Assembly (NCBI RefSeq): GCF_023343835.1
Contig: NC_064443.1
Location: 2,542,001 to 2,606,000 of the forward strand
Source of the DNA: Lagopus muta
Taxonomy: Eukaryota > Chordata > Aves > Galliformes > Phasianidae
Direction of reading: 5' to 3'
Length of the DNA stretch: 64,000 bases
The stretch's first letter is position 1. Each line of letters begins with the position of its first letter. The notes below the pieces were generated by a model, which was not told where the DNA came from, ran no database searches, and saw nothing but the letters and a program-made list of their open reading frames with translations. Shown here one piece after another: positions 39,264 through 48,800 of this stretch. A program made the position numbers and the translations under genes.

Positions 39264-39340
39264 TGCACACCGCCGCGCCAGGCCCAGCGCTCCGTTGACG
39301 GGAACCGGAACTTCCGGTGCCCCCCCATGTTCCGGGCCCG
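39264..39340 (-). other. RBM6: RBM6 exon 1 (non-coding), probable
   Basis: A strong donor (CAG followed by gtgagg on the minus strand) ends a GC-rich segment; the last exon base is at about 39,263. No coding sequence is needed here because translation starts in the next exon. The 5' limit is not visible; it should lie in the CpG island before the ZNF143-like sites, and 39,340 is only an estimate. Inference from splice-site quality and promoter position. Confidence 0.55.
39304..39318. promoter_or_regulatory. Palindromic ETS-type site
   Basis: ACCGGAACTTCCGGT is a palindrome around one central base and holds a CCGGAA core on each strand. It lies inside the bidirectional CpG island, the usual place for ETS/GABPA sites of housekeeping genes. 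Confidence 0.55.
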
Positions 39341-39346
39341 CCGAGT

Positions 39347-39366
39347 GGCACTCTGGGAAACGGAGT
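39347..39366 (-). promoter_or_regulatory. ZNF143/SBS-like element B
   Basis: On the minus strand ACTCCGTTTCCCAGAGTGCC matches the SBS consensus ACTACAATTCCCAGAATGC at most positions. Motif recalled from memory, not scored. Confidence 0.5.
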
Positions 39367-39377
39367 CCAAAGGCCGC

Positions 39378-39397
39378 ACTACCGCTCCCGGCATGCC
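39378..39397 (+). promoter_or_regulatory. ZNF143/SBS-like element A
   Basis: ACTACCGCTCCCGGCATGCC, followed by CGCG, fits the long form of the SBS motif including its 3' tail. It is the best of the three copies. Confidence 0.6.
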
Positions 39398-39440
39398 CGC
39401 GCCACAGGGGGAGGGGGGCAGCGGGGCGGCGCGGAGCGGG

Positions 39441-39459
39441 GACTGCCGGGAGATGTAGT
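39441..39459 (-). promoter_or_regulatory. ZNF143/SBS-like element C
   Basis: On the minus strand ACTACATCTCCCGGCAGTC matches the ACTACA-YTCCCRGCA core, in the opposite orientation to element A 40 bases away. Confidence 0.55.
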
Positions 39460-39842
39460 CCCGCCATAGCGGTAACGAGCGCGGGGTTCGTGCGTGCGGA
39501 CTACGGACCCCACAGCTCCGCGGGGCGGAGGGGCTGGGGCCGGTCCGGGGGGCGGGGAAGCGGCCGGAGGGCCCGGGCCCGGCCGGAGCCGGCGGGGAGG
39601 AGCGGAGCGAGGAGGGACGGGCTCCGCGATGTCTTCGGCCGAGGGGCGGGCCGGGACAGGGGCAGGGGCAGGCCGGGGAGCAGCAGCCCGCCGTGCCCGC
39701 GCCTCCCGCTGCGCTTAGGCCGCGCCGTGACGGGAGGAGGCGCGAAGGTCGCTGGGCGCCGCGCTGCGTCCTTCGGCCGTCCCGTGTCGCGGCTTCCCGT
39801 TCTGCTTTCCGTTGTGCTGAGCTGCCGAGCTCCTGTGTGCAT

Positions 39843-40341
39843 GTGAGTAGGTGTGCGACTGTGTACGTGTACGCATATGTACGTATGTACGTATGTGCCC
39901 CCTCCCCAGGGCAGCCCCTCAGCGCCCCTAGGCCCGGAGCCGTCCCGTTCCCTCCCTGGACCACAGAGCCACAAACCCGCCCTGCGCAGACACTGCTGGG
40001 ACGGGCCGTGGGCCTGCGCTCTCTCTCCCCCCTCTGTCCACTCGCTGACCCCCTGCCTACCCCCTGTCCTGCGCCTCACCCCCCCCCCAGCCCCCTGCCC
40101 GGCAGCTTTTCAGGCGCAGAGGTAATCGGGGCCAAGCCTGGATGAAAGGTGCTGGGGCCTGGAAGGAGCTGGGGCCGCGCGAGGGAGGAAATCCTGCTGG
40201 ATTAGAGCAGCTTTCTGACGTCTGGCTGAGCTCGGGTGCTGTACTGAGCCAGCAGCGCGGGGACAAGGACGCTGGTACTGCCTCAGCCCAGCGCTAGGGG
40301 ATAGGGGAATACCGCGGGCTGACATTGTGGGTTCCACACAG
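39843..40341 (+). other. MON1A 5' untranslated region or first intron, probable
   Basis: A donor-like CAT/gtgagtag at about 39,842-39,850 could end a non-coding MON1A first exon that starts in the CpG island. The first coding exon would then begin after the AG at 40,340-40,341, although the pyrimidine tract there is poor. The stretch also holds a 38-base alternating purine-pyrimidine run and a C-run near 40,080. Confidence 0.4.
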
Positions 40342-40356
40342 GTCCCGCCCCAAGGA

Positions 40357-43300
40357 ATGGCTGCGGATGTACACAAGAAGAAAGGCTGGGAAGTGCCCAA
40401 CGGGTCCCTGGCGCCGGGCGATGGGCAGCACACAGAGCGCTCCGAGAGCCCCACACCAGGGCTGGCACAGGGGACGGAGCCGGGTAAGGGACAGAGCTCA
40501 AAGGGTGGCTGAGGGAGGGAAAAGCAATTCCTCATCCTGCATACAGGGCTCTCTAGCAGGATCTGCATTTCTGGGTGCCATGGGACACAATAACGAATGC
40601 CCCACTATTTCTCAAGGGGAAGGACACCAGATCCCTCCTTGATGCTCTCCGTCCCTTTTGCACCACCCATCTGCTGCACTGGTGCAAGGTAGACACTGAT
40701 CTTTATTTCCAGGTGCGGGCCAGGAGGGAGCCATGTTTGTGCACACCCGCTCCTACGAGGACCTGACCAGCCCTGAGGAGGGGGGGGCTGTGGTGCGGAG
40801 CCCTGAGGAGAGGCGAGGGGAGCCGGCTGAGCCCACGAGCATGGAGCAGATCAGTAAGGACTTCAGCGAGCTGAGCACACAGCTCACGGGCATGGCCCTC
40901 GACCTGGAGGAGGAGATGAGACAGAGCCAGGAGGGGAAGCTGGAGCCGTCCCCACAGGCCACCCGCCACGACTCGGTGCTGTCAGGAAAGGAGGAGGAGG
41001 ATGTGACCATGGACACCTGGCGCATGCATCGGAAGCACGTCTTTGTGCTGAGTGAGGCTGGCAAGCCCGTGTATTCCCGCTACGGGTCCGAGGAGGCCCT
41101 CTCCAGCACCATGGGTGTCATGATGGCCCTGGTGTCCTTCCTAGAGGCCGAGAAAAATGCCATCCGGTCCATCCATGCAGGTACTGTGCTAGGGGTTGGG
41201 ACAGGGTGGTGGCACAGCATGCCAGCCCACATCATCCAGGGGTTCACACAGCAGTGCTCAGCCCATGCCCCTGCCACTGTGGGACATGTTAGCTGAACCC
41301 AGGGGCAGACTAGTGGCCGGGGGGAGGTGGGAACTTCCCCTTGCAGCCTTGCACACTCAGGCTTACGTCTCTGTCCCCAACCCATGGGGACTCTCTCCCA
41401 AGCAGACGGCTACAAGGTGGTCTTTGTGCGGAGGAGCCCGCTGGTGCTGGTGGCTGTGGCACGGACCCGGCAGTCTGAGCAGGAGATCGCCCATGAGCTG
41501 CTCTACATCTATTACCAAATCCTGAGCCTGCTCACCTGGACTCAGCTCAACCACATCTTCCAGCAGAAGCAGAACTACGACCTGCGCAGGCTCCTTGCTG
41601 GCTCTGAGCGCATCACTGACAACCTGCTGGACCTTATGGCCCACGACCCCAGCTTCCTCATGGGTGCCGTGCGCTGCCTGCCCTTGGCTGCCAGCGTGCG
41701 GGATGCCGTCAGCACCAGCCTCCAGCAGGCCAAGGCCAAGAGCTTGGTCTTCTCCATCCTCCTGTCAGGGAACCAGCTGGTTTCTCTTGTGAGGAAGAAG
41801 GATCAGTTCCTCCACCCCATCGACCTCCATCTGCTCTTCAACCTCATCAGCTCCTCCTCCTCCTTTCGGGAGGGCGAAGCCTGGACTCCCATTTGCCTCC
41901 CTAAGTTCAATTCCAGCGGCTTCTTCCACGCTCACATCTCCTACCTGGAGCAGGAGATGGACCTGTGCCTCCTGTTGGTCTCTACTGACCGCGAGGACTT
42001 CTTCACAGTCTCCGACTGCAAGCGGCGCTTCCAGGAGCGGCTGCGGCGGCGAGGAGTGCACCATGCTCTGCAGGAGGCCCTGCGCACCCCCTTCTACAGC
42101 GTCGCCCAGGTGGGCATCCCTGACCTGCGGCACTTCATCTACAAGTCCAAGAGCTCTGGGCTCTTCACCAGGTAAGGATGCTGGCAGAATAACAGCTGGG
42201 GAACTGTTGGGGCACGGCTGGGGCGTGGGCAAGCCTTCTCCACAAATCCCGTTCTCCAAGAAAGGCAGGGGCTAATGGGGTGCTGTGTTCCTGCAGCCCT
42301 GAGATCGAGGCACCCTACGTGCGGGAGGAGGAGAAGGAAAGGCTCTTGGGGCTCTATCAGTACCTCCACAGCCGGGCTCACAACTCGTCACGCCCCCTGA
42401 AGAACATCTACTTCACAGGCCCACGTGAAAACCTCCTGGCTTGGGTAAGGGCTGTCTTTAGAGTTGGGATGACCCCGACCTCTCTGGTCCTGAGTGGCAC
42501 AGTGCAGCTCCAGCACTATGGTGACCAGGATGGCCCCCAGCCTGGCATGTTCCTTTTGGGTGTTCCTGTGCCAGAGAGTGATAGAACAGCTATGTAGGCT
42601 ACCCTGCTGATCACCGGGGGTCAAAAGGGTTTGGAAGGGACCTTGAGATCAAGCTCAACCCCCTGTCAAAGGAGTACCCTACAATGGGTCACATAGGTTG
42701 GCATTCAGATGGGTCTTGAATAACTCCACAGAAGGAGACTCCTCCACCTCTCTGAGCAGCTTGTTCCAGTGCTCTGTCACCTTACTATAAAGAAGTTCTT
42801 CTGCATCTTTGTACAGAGCTTCATGCATTCAAATTTTAGGCCATTACTGCTTGTCCTATCACTGAGAAAAGCCTGCTCTCATCCATTTGCCTCCACCTCC
42901 CTTTAGATATTTATAAACATGTATCAGATCCCCATCAGTCTTCTTTTCCCCAGGCTGAACACATGCAGGCCACTCAGTCTTCCCTCATACAGGAGGTGCT
43001 CCGGGCCCTTCATCATCTTTGTGGCCCTCTGCTGGACTCCTTCTAGGAGACCCCTGTCTTTTGAACTGGGGAGCCTAGAACTGGACACAGTTCTAAATGT
43101 GGCATTACCAGGGCGGAGTAGGGAGGCAGGATCACCTCCCTTGACCTGCTTGGACACAGTTTTTAATGTCCCCCAGCTCAGAAGCTCGTGTATCCCAACT
43201 CAGCAGCTCACTGTGGACTCACGCAGTGCCAGCTGCATGTAGGGATGTGTGGATGCATGGCCAGCATTTACCCTATTTCTTTGCCCAGGTCACCAGCGCC

Positions 43301-43429
43301 TTCGAGCTCTACATATGCTACAGTCCACTGGGGACCAAGGCAGGTGCCATCAGTGCTGTCAACAAGCTCATGAAGTGGATCCGCAAGGAGGAAGACCGGC
43401 TCTTCATCCTCACACCCCAGACGTACTGA
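40357..43429 (+). CDS. MON1A: MON1A, vacuolar fusion protein MON1 homolog A
   Basis: MON1A pairs with CCZ1 to form the guanine-nucleotide exchange factor that loads Rab7 during early-to-late endosome conversion, and it also affects secretory traffic (family knowledge). Coding exons are 40357-40483, 40713-41180, 41406-42171, 42297-42444 and 43289-43429, giving 549 residues and a TGA stop; phases agree at every join. The N-terminus ([20 protein letters not shown], then [13 protein letters not shown]) aligns with human MATDMQRKRSSECLDGTLTP, which fixes the start. Other matches are [60 protein letters not shown] and [15 protein letters not shown] at the C-terminus; these are the longin-type domains of the MON1 family. 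The N-terminal 100 residues are acidic and poorly conserved, as usual. A CR1 sits antisense in the last intron. The paralogue MON1B is less likely because of the N-terminal match and the synteny. Confidence 0.97.
42445..43288. other. MON1A last intron
   Basis: This is the largest intron of the gene (844 bases), and most of it is the antisense CR1 fragment at about 42,618-43,190. The remaining flanks show nothing distinctive. Confidence 0.85.
42618..43190 (-). mobile_element. CR1 LINE fragment in last MON1A intron
   Basis: The minus strand encodes the end of CR1 ORF2: [20 protein letters not shown] followed by a segment ending FSLGKRR, matching the typical GLLERVQRRATKMI...LFSLEKRRLRG region. 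A 3' UTR follows to TTGGAAGGGACC. It is 5'-truncated and lies antisense to MON1A. Confidence 0.9.
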
Positions 43430-44460
43430 CAGGCATTGCCCAGGGCGTGGTGCCACCTGGAGGACCCTGCTGTGCCGGGATGCTCATCCCTCTGAGAAGC
43501 CTGGGCTGTGAGCCAGGGGAGAGGGCACAGGGGACCCTGAGGGCATGGGGAAACTGCCCAACCTGGGTGTGAGAGTCGGGGATCGAAGCTGCCCAGGCAA
43601 TGTGGTGAGCAAGGGCTTTCTCTCACCTGCAGGCAGTGCTTCCCTCATCTGGGGGGCTGCCCTTCTTCTGCAGCCCCCCGCTCTGTCCTTTGTGCTGCTG
43701 TGTCCACAGAGGGCAGGTGACAATGCCCAGCTAGGGACAGGCTTGGATGGGGCACTGCTGGCACTGCTCCTCTCCCCGCTTTAGGGGAGCTGGGCTCCCC
43801 AAGTGCCAGGCAGCTCCTGATGGTCCCGGAGCCAGGCTGGGAGCCAACAGGTTTGTCCCCTTGGCACCTATGTGTGCCTGGTCCCTTTCCACTGAGGCCA
43901 CAAGAAGGATGTCCTTGGGGATGCTGAGAAGCAGGGCAGCGGGCTCCTGCCTGCAGGGACACCGAGTAGCCCCAGAGAGACTCGGGGTACCAGGATGCCA
44001 CTCGGCGTGCTCGTGGTGCTGGCTCCAAAGCAGCAGCTGTGGTGTGGTTCCCCTCCCCTCCCCCAGAGCCCCAGCTGGCATGGGGCACTGATGTGTCTTC
44101 ATTGCGTCATGGGGTCCCCTATCGTCCAAAAAGCAGCTCCTCGAGCTGTGCTTGCTGTGCGAGGACCACCTCCTCCCTGCTGTCCCCAGCTGTCCCCAGG
44201 CACTGGCTGGGGCTGAGCACCCCGCAGCACAGCGCTGGGCACAGCTCCCGGGGCGTCCCCGTGAAGCACAGCCTGACCCTGTGCGTAGGGATGGGCGTCC
44301 GGGAGGGGAAACCCCCGCGGTGACACCGAGGGACTGGCAGGAACCCGGTAGGGCTAACGCAGGGACTCCGCTCCCTTATTTATGCTCCTGCCAGATTGTA
44401 GTCGCTTGTCTTTGCTCATAAACATTATCTGGACCCGAATCGAGGCTCGGCACGTTAATG
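43430..44460. other. MON1A 3' UTR and MON1A-MST1R intergenic region
   Basis: The sequence after the MON1A stop is GC-rich, without a conserved reading frame. I could not find a canonical AATAAA on the plus strand, so the polyadenylation site is undefined. Short frames on both strands look like GC-driven artefacts. Confidence 0.6.
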
Positions 44461-44925
44461 TTGGGTTGGCGGGGGGCATCCGGGGCTCCGCGGACTCCAT
44501 TTGGGTGACATCTCGGGCGGAGCGGGAGCGGCAAAAGGCTCCGGGAGGAGCCGGCTGGGACCAGCTCATGTCGAAACCGGGAGGGAGCCTCGGGGACGGA
44601 GGAAGGAGCGGTTGGGTAAGGCTCGCAGCCAGCAGCATTGCCGGGTTTACGCAACGCGGGCAGGCTGAGTCCGATGGCGGCGGGCGCGACCCGTTCCGGG
44701 GAGCAAAGTTCCGGGGAGCAAAGTCCCGGCGGATGCGGGCGGGGAGCCGAGCCCTGCCCAGGTGAGTGCCGGGGGAGCGCTCCGAGCGGGTGGCTGCGAG
44801 CCGCCCCGAGCGCAGAGCTTTGAGGGTAAATCTGTGCGGTTCACGGGGTCAAAAACATCCCTTTTCTCCCTTCCACGGGAGCGGCGGCGAGCCCGGCACC
44901 GCCTGCAGGCAGCCCTCGAGTTTGG

Positions 44926-44965
44926 GGAGGGAGGGAGGGAGGGAAGGGGGGGGGGGGGGGGGGGG
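44926..44965 (+). repeat. GGGA repeat and 20-base poly-G run
   Basis: GGGA units pass into an uninterrupted run of about 20 Gs. The strand can form G-quadruplexes and the run length is likely to vary or be misread. Confidence 0.9.
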
Positions 44966-45204
44966 AAGGGAAGCAGCCACGAGGTAAACGACGTGTCCCG
45001 GAGAAATAAGTTACACTTGTGGAACGGGGAAACCGATCCGACCCGTCCGCCTGGAAACCAGCCAGCCGTAACCGGGGCCGGGCCAGCTCTCCCCTGCCCG
45101 TTGTCACCAAATCCTGCTGCACCGCCCCCGGCACCCGGAGCCCCGCACGGTGCGGGGGTAGGAGCCGCCCCGCCCCGCCCTGACCCGGCACAGCCGCGCT
45201 CCGC

Positions 45205-45260
45205 CCCGGCACGGCTCGGCACGGCTCGGTACGGCTCGGTACGATAGGGCTCGGTACTGC
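45205..45260 (+). repeat. Short GGCTCGGTAC-type tandem repeat
   Basis: About five imperfect 10-base copies of GGCTCGG(C/T)AC lie within the MST1R CpG island, with a further copy near 45,300. Confidence 0.75.
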
Positions 45261-45738
45261 CCGCAGCGCAGCGACCAGGTGAGCGCCCGGCTGGGCACGG
45301 CTCGGTACCGAACAGGGCGCGGTTTGGCACGGGACAGCCGCTGGGAGGGACGGGTGGGGACAGCCGGAGCGGGACCGGGCCCGTCGGGGCGGGGTGGTGA
45401 GCGGCCGTGGGGCTGCTTGGCGGCTTCCGTGCCGAAGGGTGGCTGAGGGCTCCTCCCAGGTCCCCGAGGTGTCCCTGCAGGGCTGGCGGCCGGTCTCCAG
45501 CCCTAATCTGCTGAGCCGGAGGGGTCCTCAATCGGGTCCCCGTCCCCAGGAGGGGCTTGGAGGGGTCGTTCCGGGTGGGATTTGTCACCTTCCATAGGCC
45601 TGTGGGAAGGACTTGGGAAGGGAAAGGTGCCACCCGTCCCCACGTTAGCACCTGGCACGCGGCCATGGGGAGCACACAGCACATCTCTCTCCCCAGTGCC
45701 GTGGGTAAAGCCCTTCCCCTGTTACTTCTGCAGATGCG

Positions 45739-45795
45739 ATGATGACCTGTCCCCCCCGAGTCCCGGCCCCTCCTGGTGCTGAGTGCCATCAGTAG
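45739..45795 (+). promoter_or_regulatory. Possible upstream ORF in MST1R leader
   Basis: If the good acceptor at 45,732-45,733 is used, the leader begins with ATGCGATGATG. This gives a two-codon uORF (45,734-45,742) and an 18-codon uORF opening MMTCPP (stop at 45,793-45,795) that ends 18 bases before the main ATG. Depends on an unproven leader exon. Confidence 0.35.
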
Positions 45796-45813
45796 ACTCG
45801 TGCGGGTGGCAGC

Positions 45814-48800
45814 ATGGGGCCACGATGCCCTGCGTGCCTCCTGCTGCTCCTCGCCCCATCCCTGCTGCAGGCCGGCGCCTGGCAGTGCCCCCGCACCGCT
45901 TTCAGCTCCACCCGCAACTTCTCAGTGCCCTACACACTGCCCAGCCTCGATGCTGGCAGCCCCGTGCAGAACATCGCCGTCTTCCCCGATCCGGCCACCA
46001 TCTTCGTGGCCGTCCGCAACCGCATCCTGGTGGTCGATCCCGAGCTGCGCCTCCGCTCCGTCCTCATCACCGGACCCACAGGCAGTGCCCGCTGTGAGAT
46101 CTGCCGCCTGTGCCCAGCCGCCGTGGATGCCCCGGGGTCCGAGGACGTGGACAACGTGCTGCTGCTGCTGGACCCGGTGGAGCCGTGGCTGTACAGCTGC
46201 GGAGCGGCGCGGCACGGGCTTTGTTACCTGCACCAGCTGGAGGTGCGGGGCGGCGAGGTCACCATCGAATCCACCAGCTGCCTGTACTCGGCCTCGGCCA
46301 ACAGCCCCGCGTCCTGCCCCGACTGCGTGGCCAGCCCCCTGGGGAGCACCGCCACCGTGGTGGCCGACCGCTACACCGCCTCCTTCTACCTGGGCTCCAC
46401 CGTCAACAGCAGCGTGGCGGCGCGCTACAGCCCGCGTTCGGTGGCGGTGCGCAGGCTGAAGGGCACGCGGGATGGCTTCGCCGACCCCTTCCATTCACTG
46501 ACGGTGCTGCCGCGCTACCAGGACATCTACCCCATCCACTACGTGCATTCCTTCACCGACGGGGACCACGTCTACTTGGTGACGGTGCAGCCGGAGTTCC
46601 CCGGCTCCTCCGCGTTCCACACGCGCCTGGTGCGGCTCAGCGCCCACGAGCCGGACCTGCGTCGCTACCGCGAGATCGTCCTCGACTGCCGCTACGAGTC
46701 CAAGCGGCGGCGGCGGCGCGGGGCCGAGGAAGAGACGGAGCGCGATGTGGCCTACAACGTGCTGCAGGCTGCCCGTGCTGCCCAGCCCGGCGCTCACCTG
46801 GCCCGGGACCTCGGCATCGACCGCACCGAGACCGTGCTGTTCGGTGCCTTCGCCGAGAGCCATCCGGAGAGCCGTGAGCCGCAGCACAACTCGGCTGTGT
46901 GCGCCTTCCCCCTGCGCCTGCTCAACCAGGCCATCCGAGAGGGCATGGACAAGTGCTGCGGTACCGGCACGCAGACACTGAAGCGGGGGCTCAGCTTCTT
47001 CCAGCCGCAGCAGTATTGTCCGCACAGCGTGAGTCAGTCGGGGCCGCGGGGCCGGGGCTGGGGCCGGGTTGCGCTGGGACGCGGTGGCACCCAGGTGCGG
47101 TGAGTCACCGCTGCCACCCACCTCCCCCCCCCCGCCACCTTATCGCGGGCTGCTGGCGCCGGGCCGGTGTCACCGTGCTTTGGGGCTATGCTGGTGTGGC
47201 AGGCTCTGGCTGTGCTCGCTGCACAGGACCCAGGTGTGCGGTGGGGCTCGAAGCGCCCTACCCTCTATCCTTGCCCGTGGCTGACCCCAGCACGGCGCTG
47301 TATACGGCCTCCCTCCTCGGCTGTTTCTTTGCAGCGGGGACGGGCTCGTGCTCCTCTGCACGGCTGCTCCACCGTCGCCCCGTGTGCCCAGCTGACCGCG
47401 GGCGGAAGCGTGCGGAGTCACCGGTCCCACAGCGCCGCAGGGCAGGGACTGCCGCGCTGCGGGGACGGGGCAGGGCAGCTGCTGGCGCACATGGCATGAG
47501 CGCGCCTGTTCTCAGCCAGGGCGAGGCGCAGCCAGATCTCCTCCCTTTCCTGGCTGCGTGCAGCAAGCAGCTCACCATCACCCTGCATCACGCTGCCGGG
47601 AAGGGGACCCCGGCCCCGCGTATCCTGAGGGGATCTGGGGAAAGACTCTAGAGGCACAACAGGGCTTTGTATCCCCCTCTGCCCCAAGCCCTAGTATGTT
47701 TTTAGGGCTGGCACTCGAACAGCAGCCCCGCAGTGCCTGAGCTCATAACCACACGCAGATGGGGAGGGAGGGCAGGGCAGGATCTGACGCTGCTCGGGGA
47801 TGTCCTGGTGGGGGGGCATGGATGCGTCACGCCTCCAACAATCCCTGGTTCTTTGTTGCAGCCTAGAGGGGAGATCAGCACATGCATCTTTGGACTTTCC
47901 GGTCCCAAAATATCTCCCATCTCAGAGCCACGATTGCTCCGGTGCTTGCACCCACCTGTAAGGGTGCGGGGAGCTGTGGGGTGTTTTTGAGGTGCCCTCG
48001 TTATGCTCAAATGCAGGTGAACCTCTCGGCGCCAGTGACCAACACCAGCTGCTGGGACCAGCCCACCCTGGTGCCCGCTGCCTCTCACAAGGTGGATCTG
48101 TTCAACGGACGCCTGTCCGGCATCCTCCTCACCTCCATCTTCGTCACCGTCCTCCAGAATGTCACGGTGGCTCACCTGGGCACGGCACAGGGACGTGTCC
48201 TGCAGGTGGGTGCCAGCTGAGGCCAGGCAGGACGCACAGTGCCGAGCAGAGTTGCACGGTGCCCATCGGGTGCCCGGTGTCTCACCTGATGCCTGCCCCA
48301 CTGCAGATGGTGCTGCAACGCTCCAGCTCTTACGTGGTCGCCTTGGCTAATTTCTCTCTGGGGGAGCCGGCACCGGTGCAGCACGCCGTGGGGCTGCAGG
48401 GACACTCGCTGCTCTTTACTGCTGGCACCAAGGTAAGCCGGGCAGTGGGGCAGGGTGTGGGGCTGCAGAGCCCCCCACTCAGCCCCGCTCTGTGTCCCCA
48501 GGTGTGGCGTGTGAATGTCACCGGCCCTGGCTGCCGCCACTTCTTAACCTGTGACCGCTGCCTGCGTGCCGAGCGCTTCATGGGCTGCGGCTGGTGTGGG
48601 GACGGCTGCAGGCTGCACCACGAGTGTGCCGGCCCCTGGGTGCGGGACAGCTGCCCGCCCGTCCTCACTGATGTAGGTCTGCGCCGGTAGGGGGGGGCAG
48701 CAGAGAGGGAGGTGGCACGTGGGGTGATGTGCAGTGGGAGCCCTGCCCTGGGCTGGGCGTCATACCCACCGGTGGGGCCCCCCGCGGCCATCACTGCCTG

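Larger units (their letters stand above)
38860..39760. promoter_or_regulatory. CpG-island bidirectional promoter of RBM6 and MON1A
   Basis: The sequence turns abruptly CpG-dense, with no TATA box near the presumed starts. RBM6 is transcribed leftward from it and MON1A rightward. It contains an ETS-type palindrome and three ZNF143-like elements between about 39,304 and 39,459, probably close to both start sites. Head-to-head placement follows from the orientations of the two proven genes; transcription starts are inferred. Confidence 0.8.
44460..45420 (+). promoter_or_regulatory. MST1R: MST1R CpG-island promoter and possible leader exon
   Basis: CpG-dense sequence precedes MST1R. It contains a GGGA repeat running into 20 Gs (44,926-44,965), a row of GGCTCGG(T/C)AC repeats (about 45,205-45,260), and two good donor sites: CCCAG/gtgagt near 44,761 and CGACCAG/gtgagc near 45,278. 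Either could end a non-coding exon that splices to an acceptor near 45,733. Transcription starts are inferred. Confidence 0.6.

Noticed and set aside
39041-39964. Minus-strand frame of 307 codons across the RBM6/MON1A CpG island
   Set aside because: The translation is Arg/Pro/Gly-rich low complexity from GC content and spans both promoters. No known domain.
44647-45789. Minus-strand frame of 380 codons upstream of MST1R
   Set aside because: GC-driven open frame over a CpG island and a poly-C run; no domain and no supporting splice signals.
45922-46494. Minus-strand 190-codon frame antisense to MST1R exon 1
   Set aside because: Shadow of a GC-rich Sema-domain exon; the sense frame has a full protein match.
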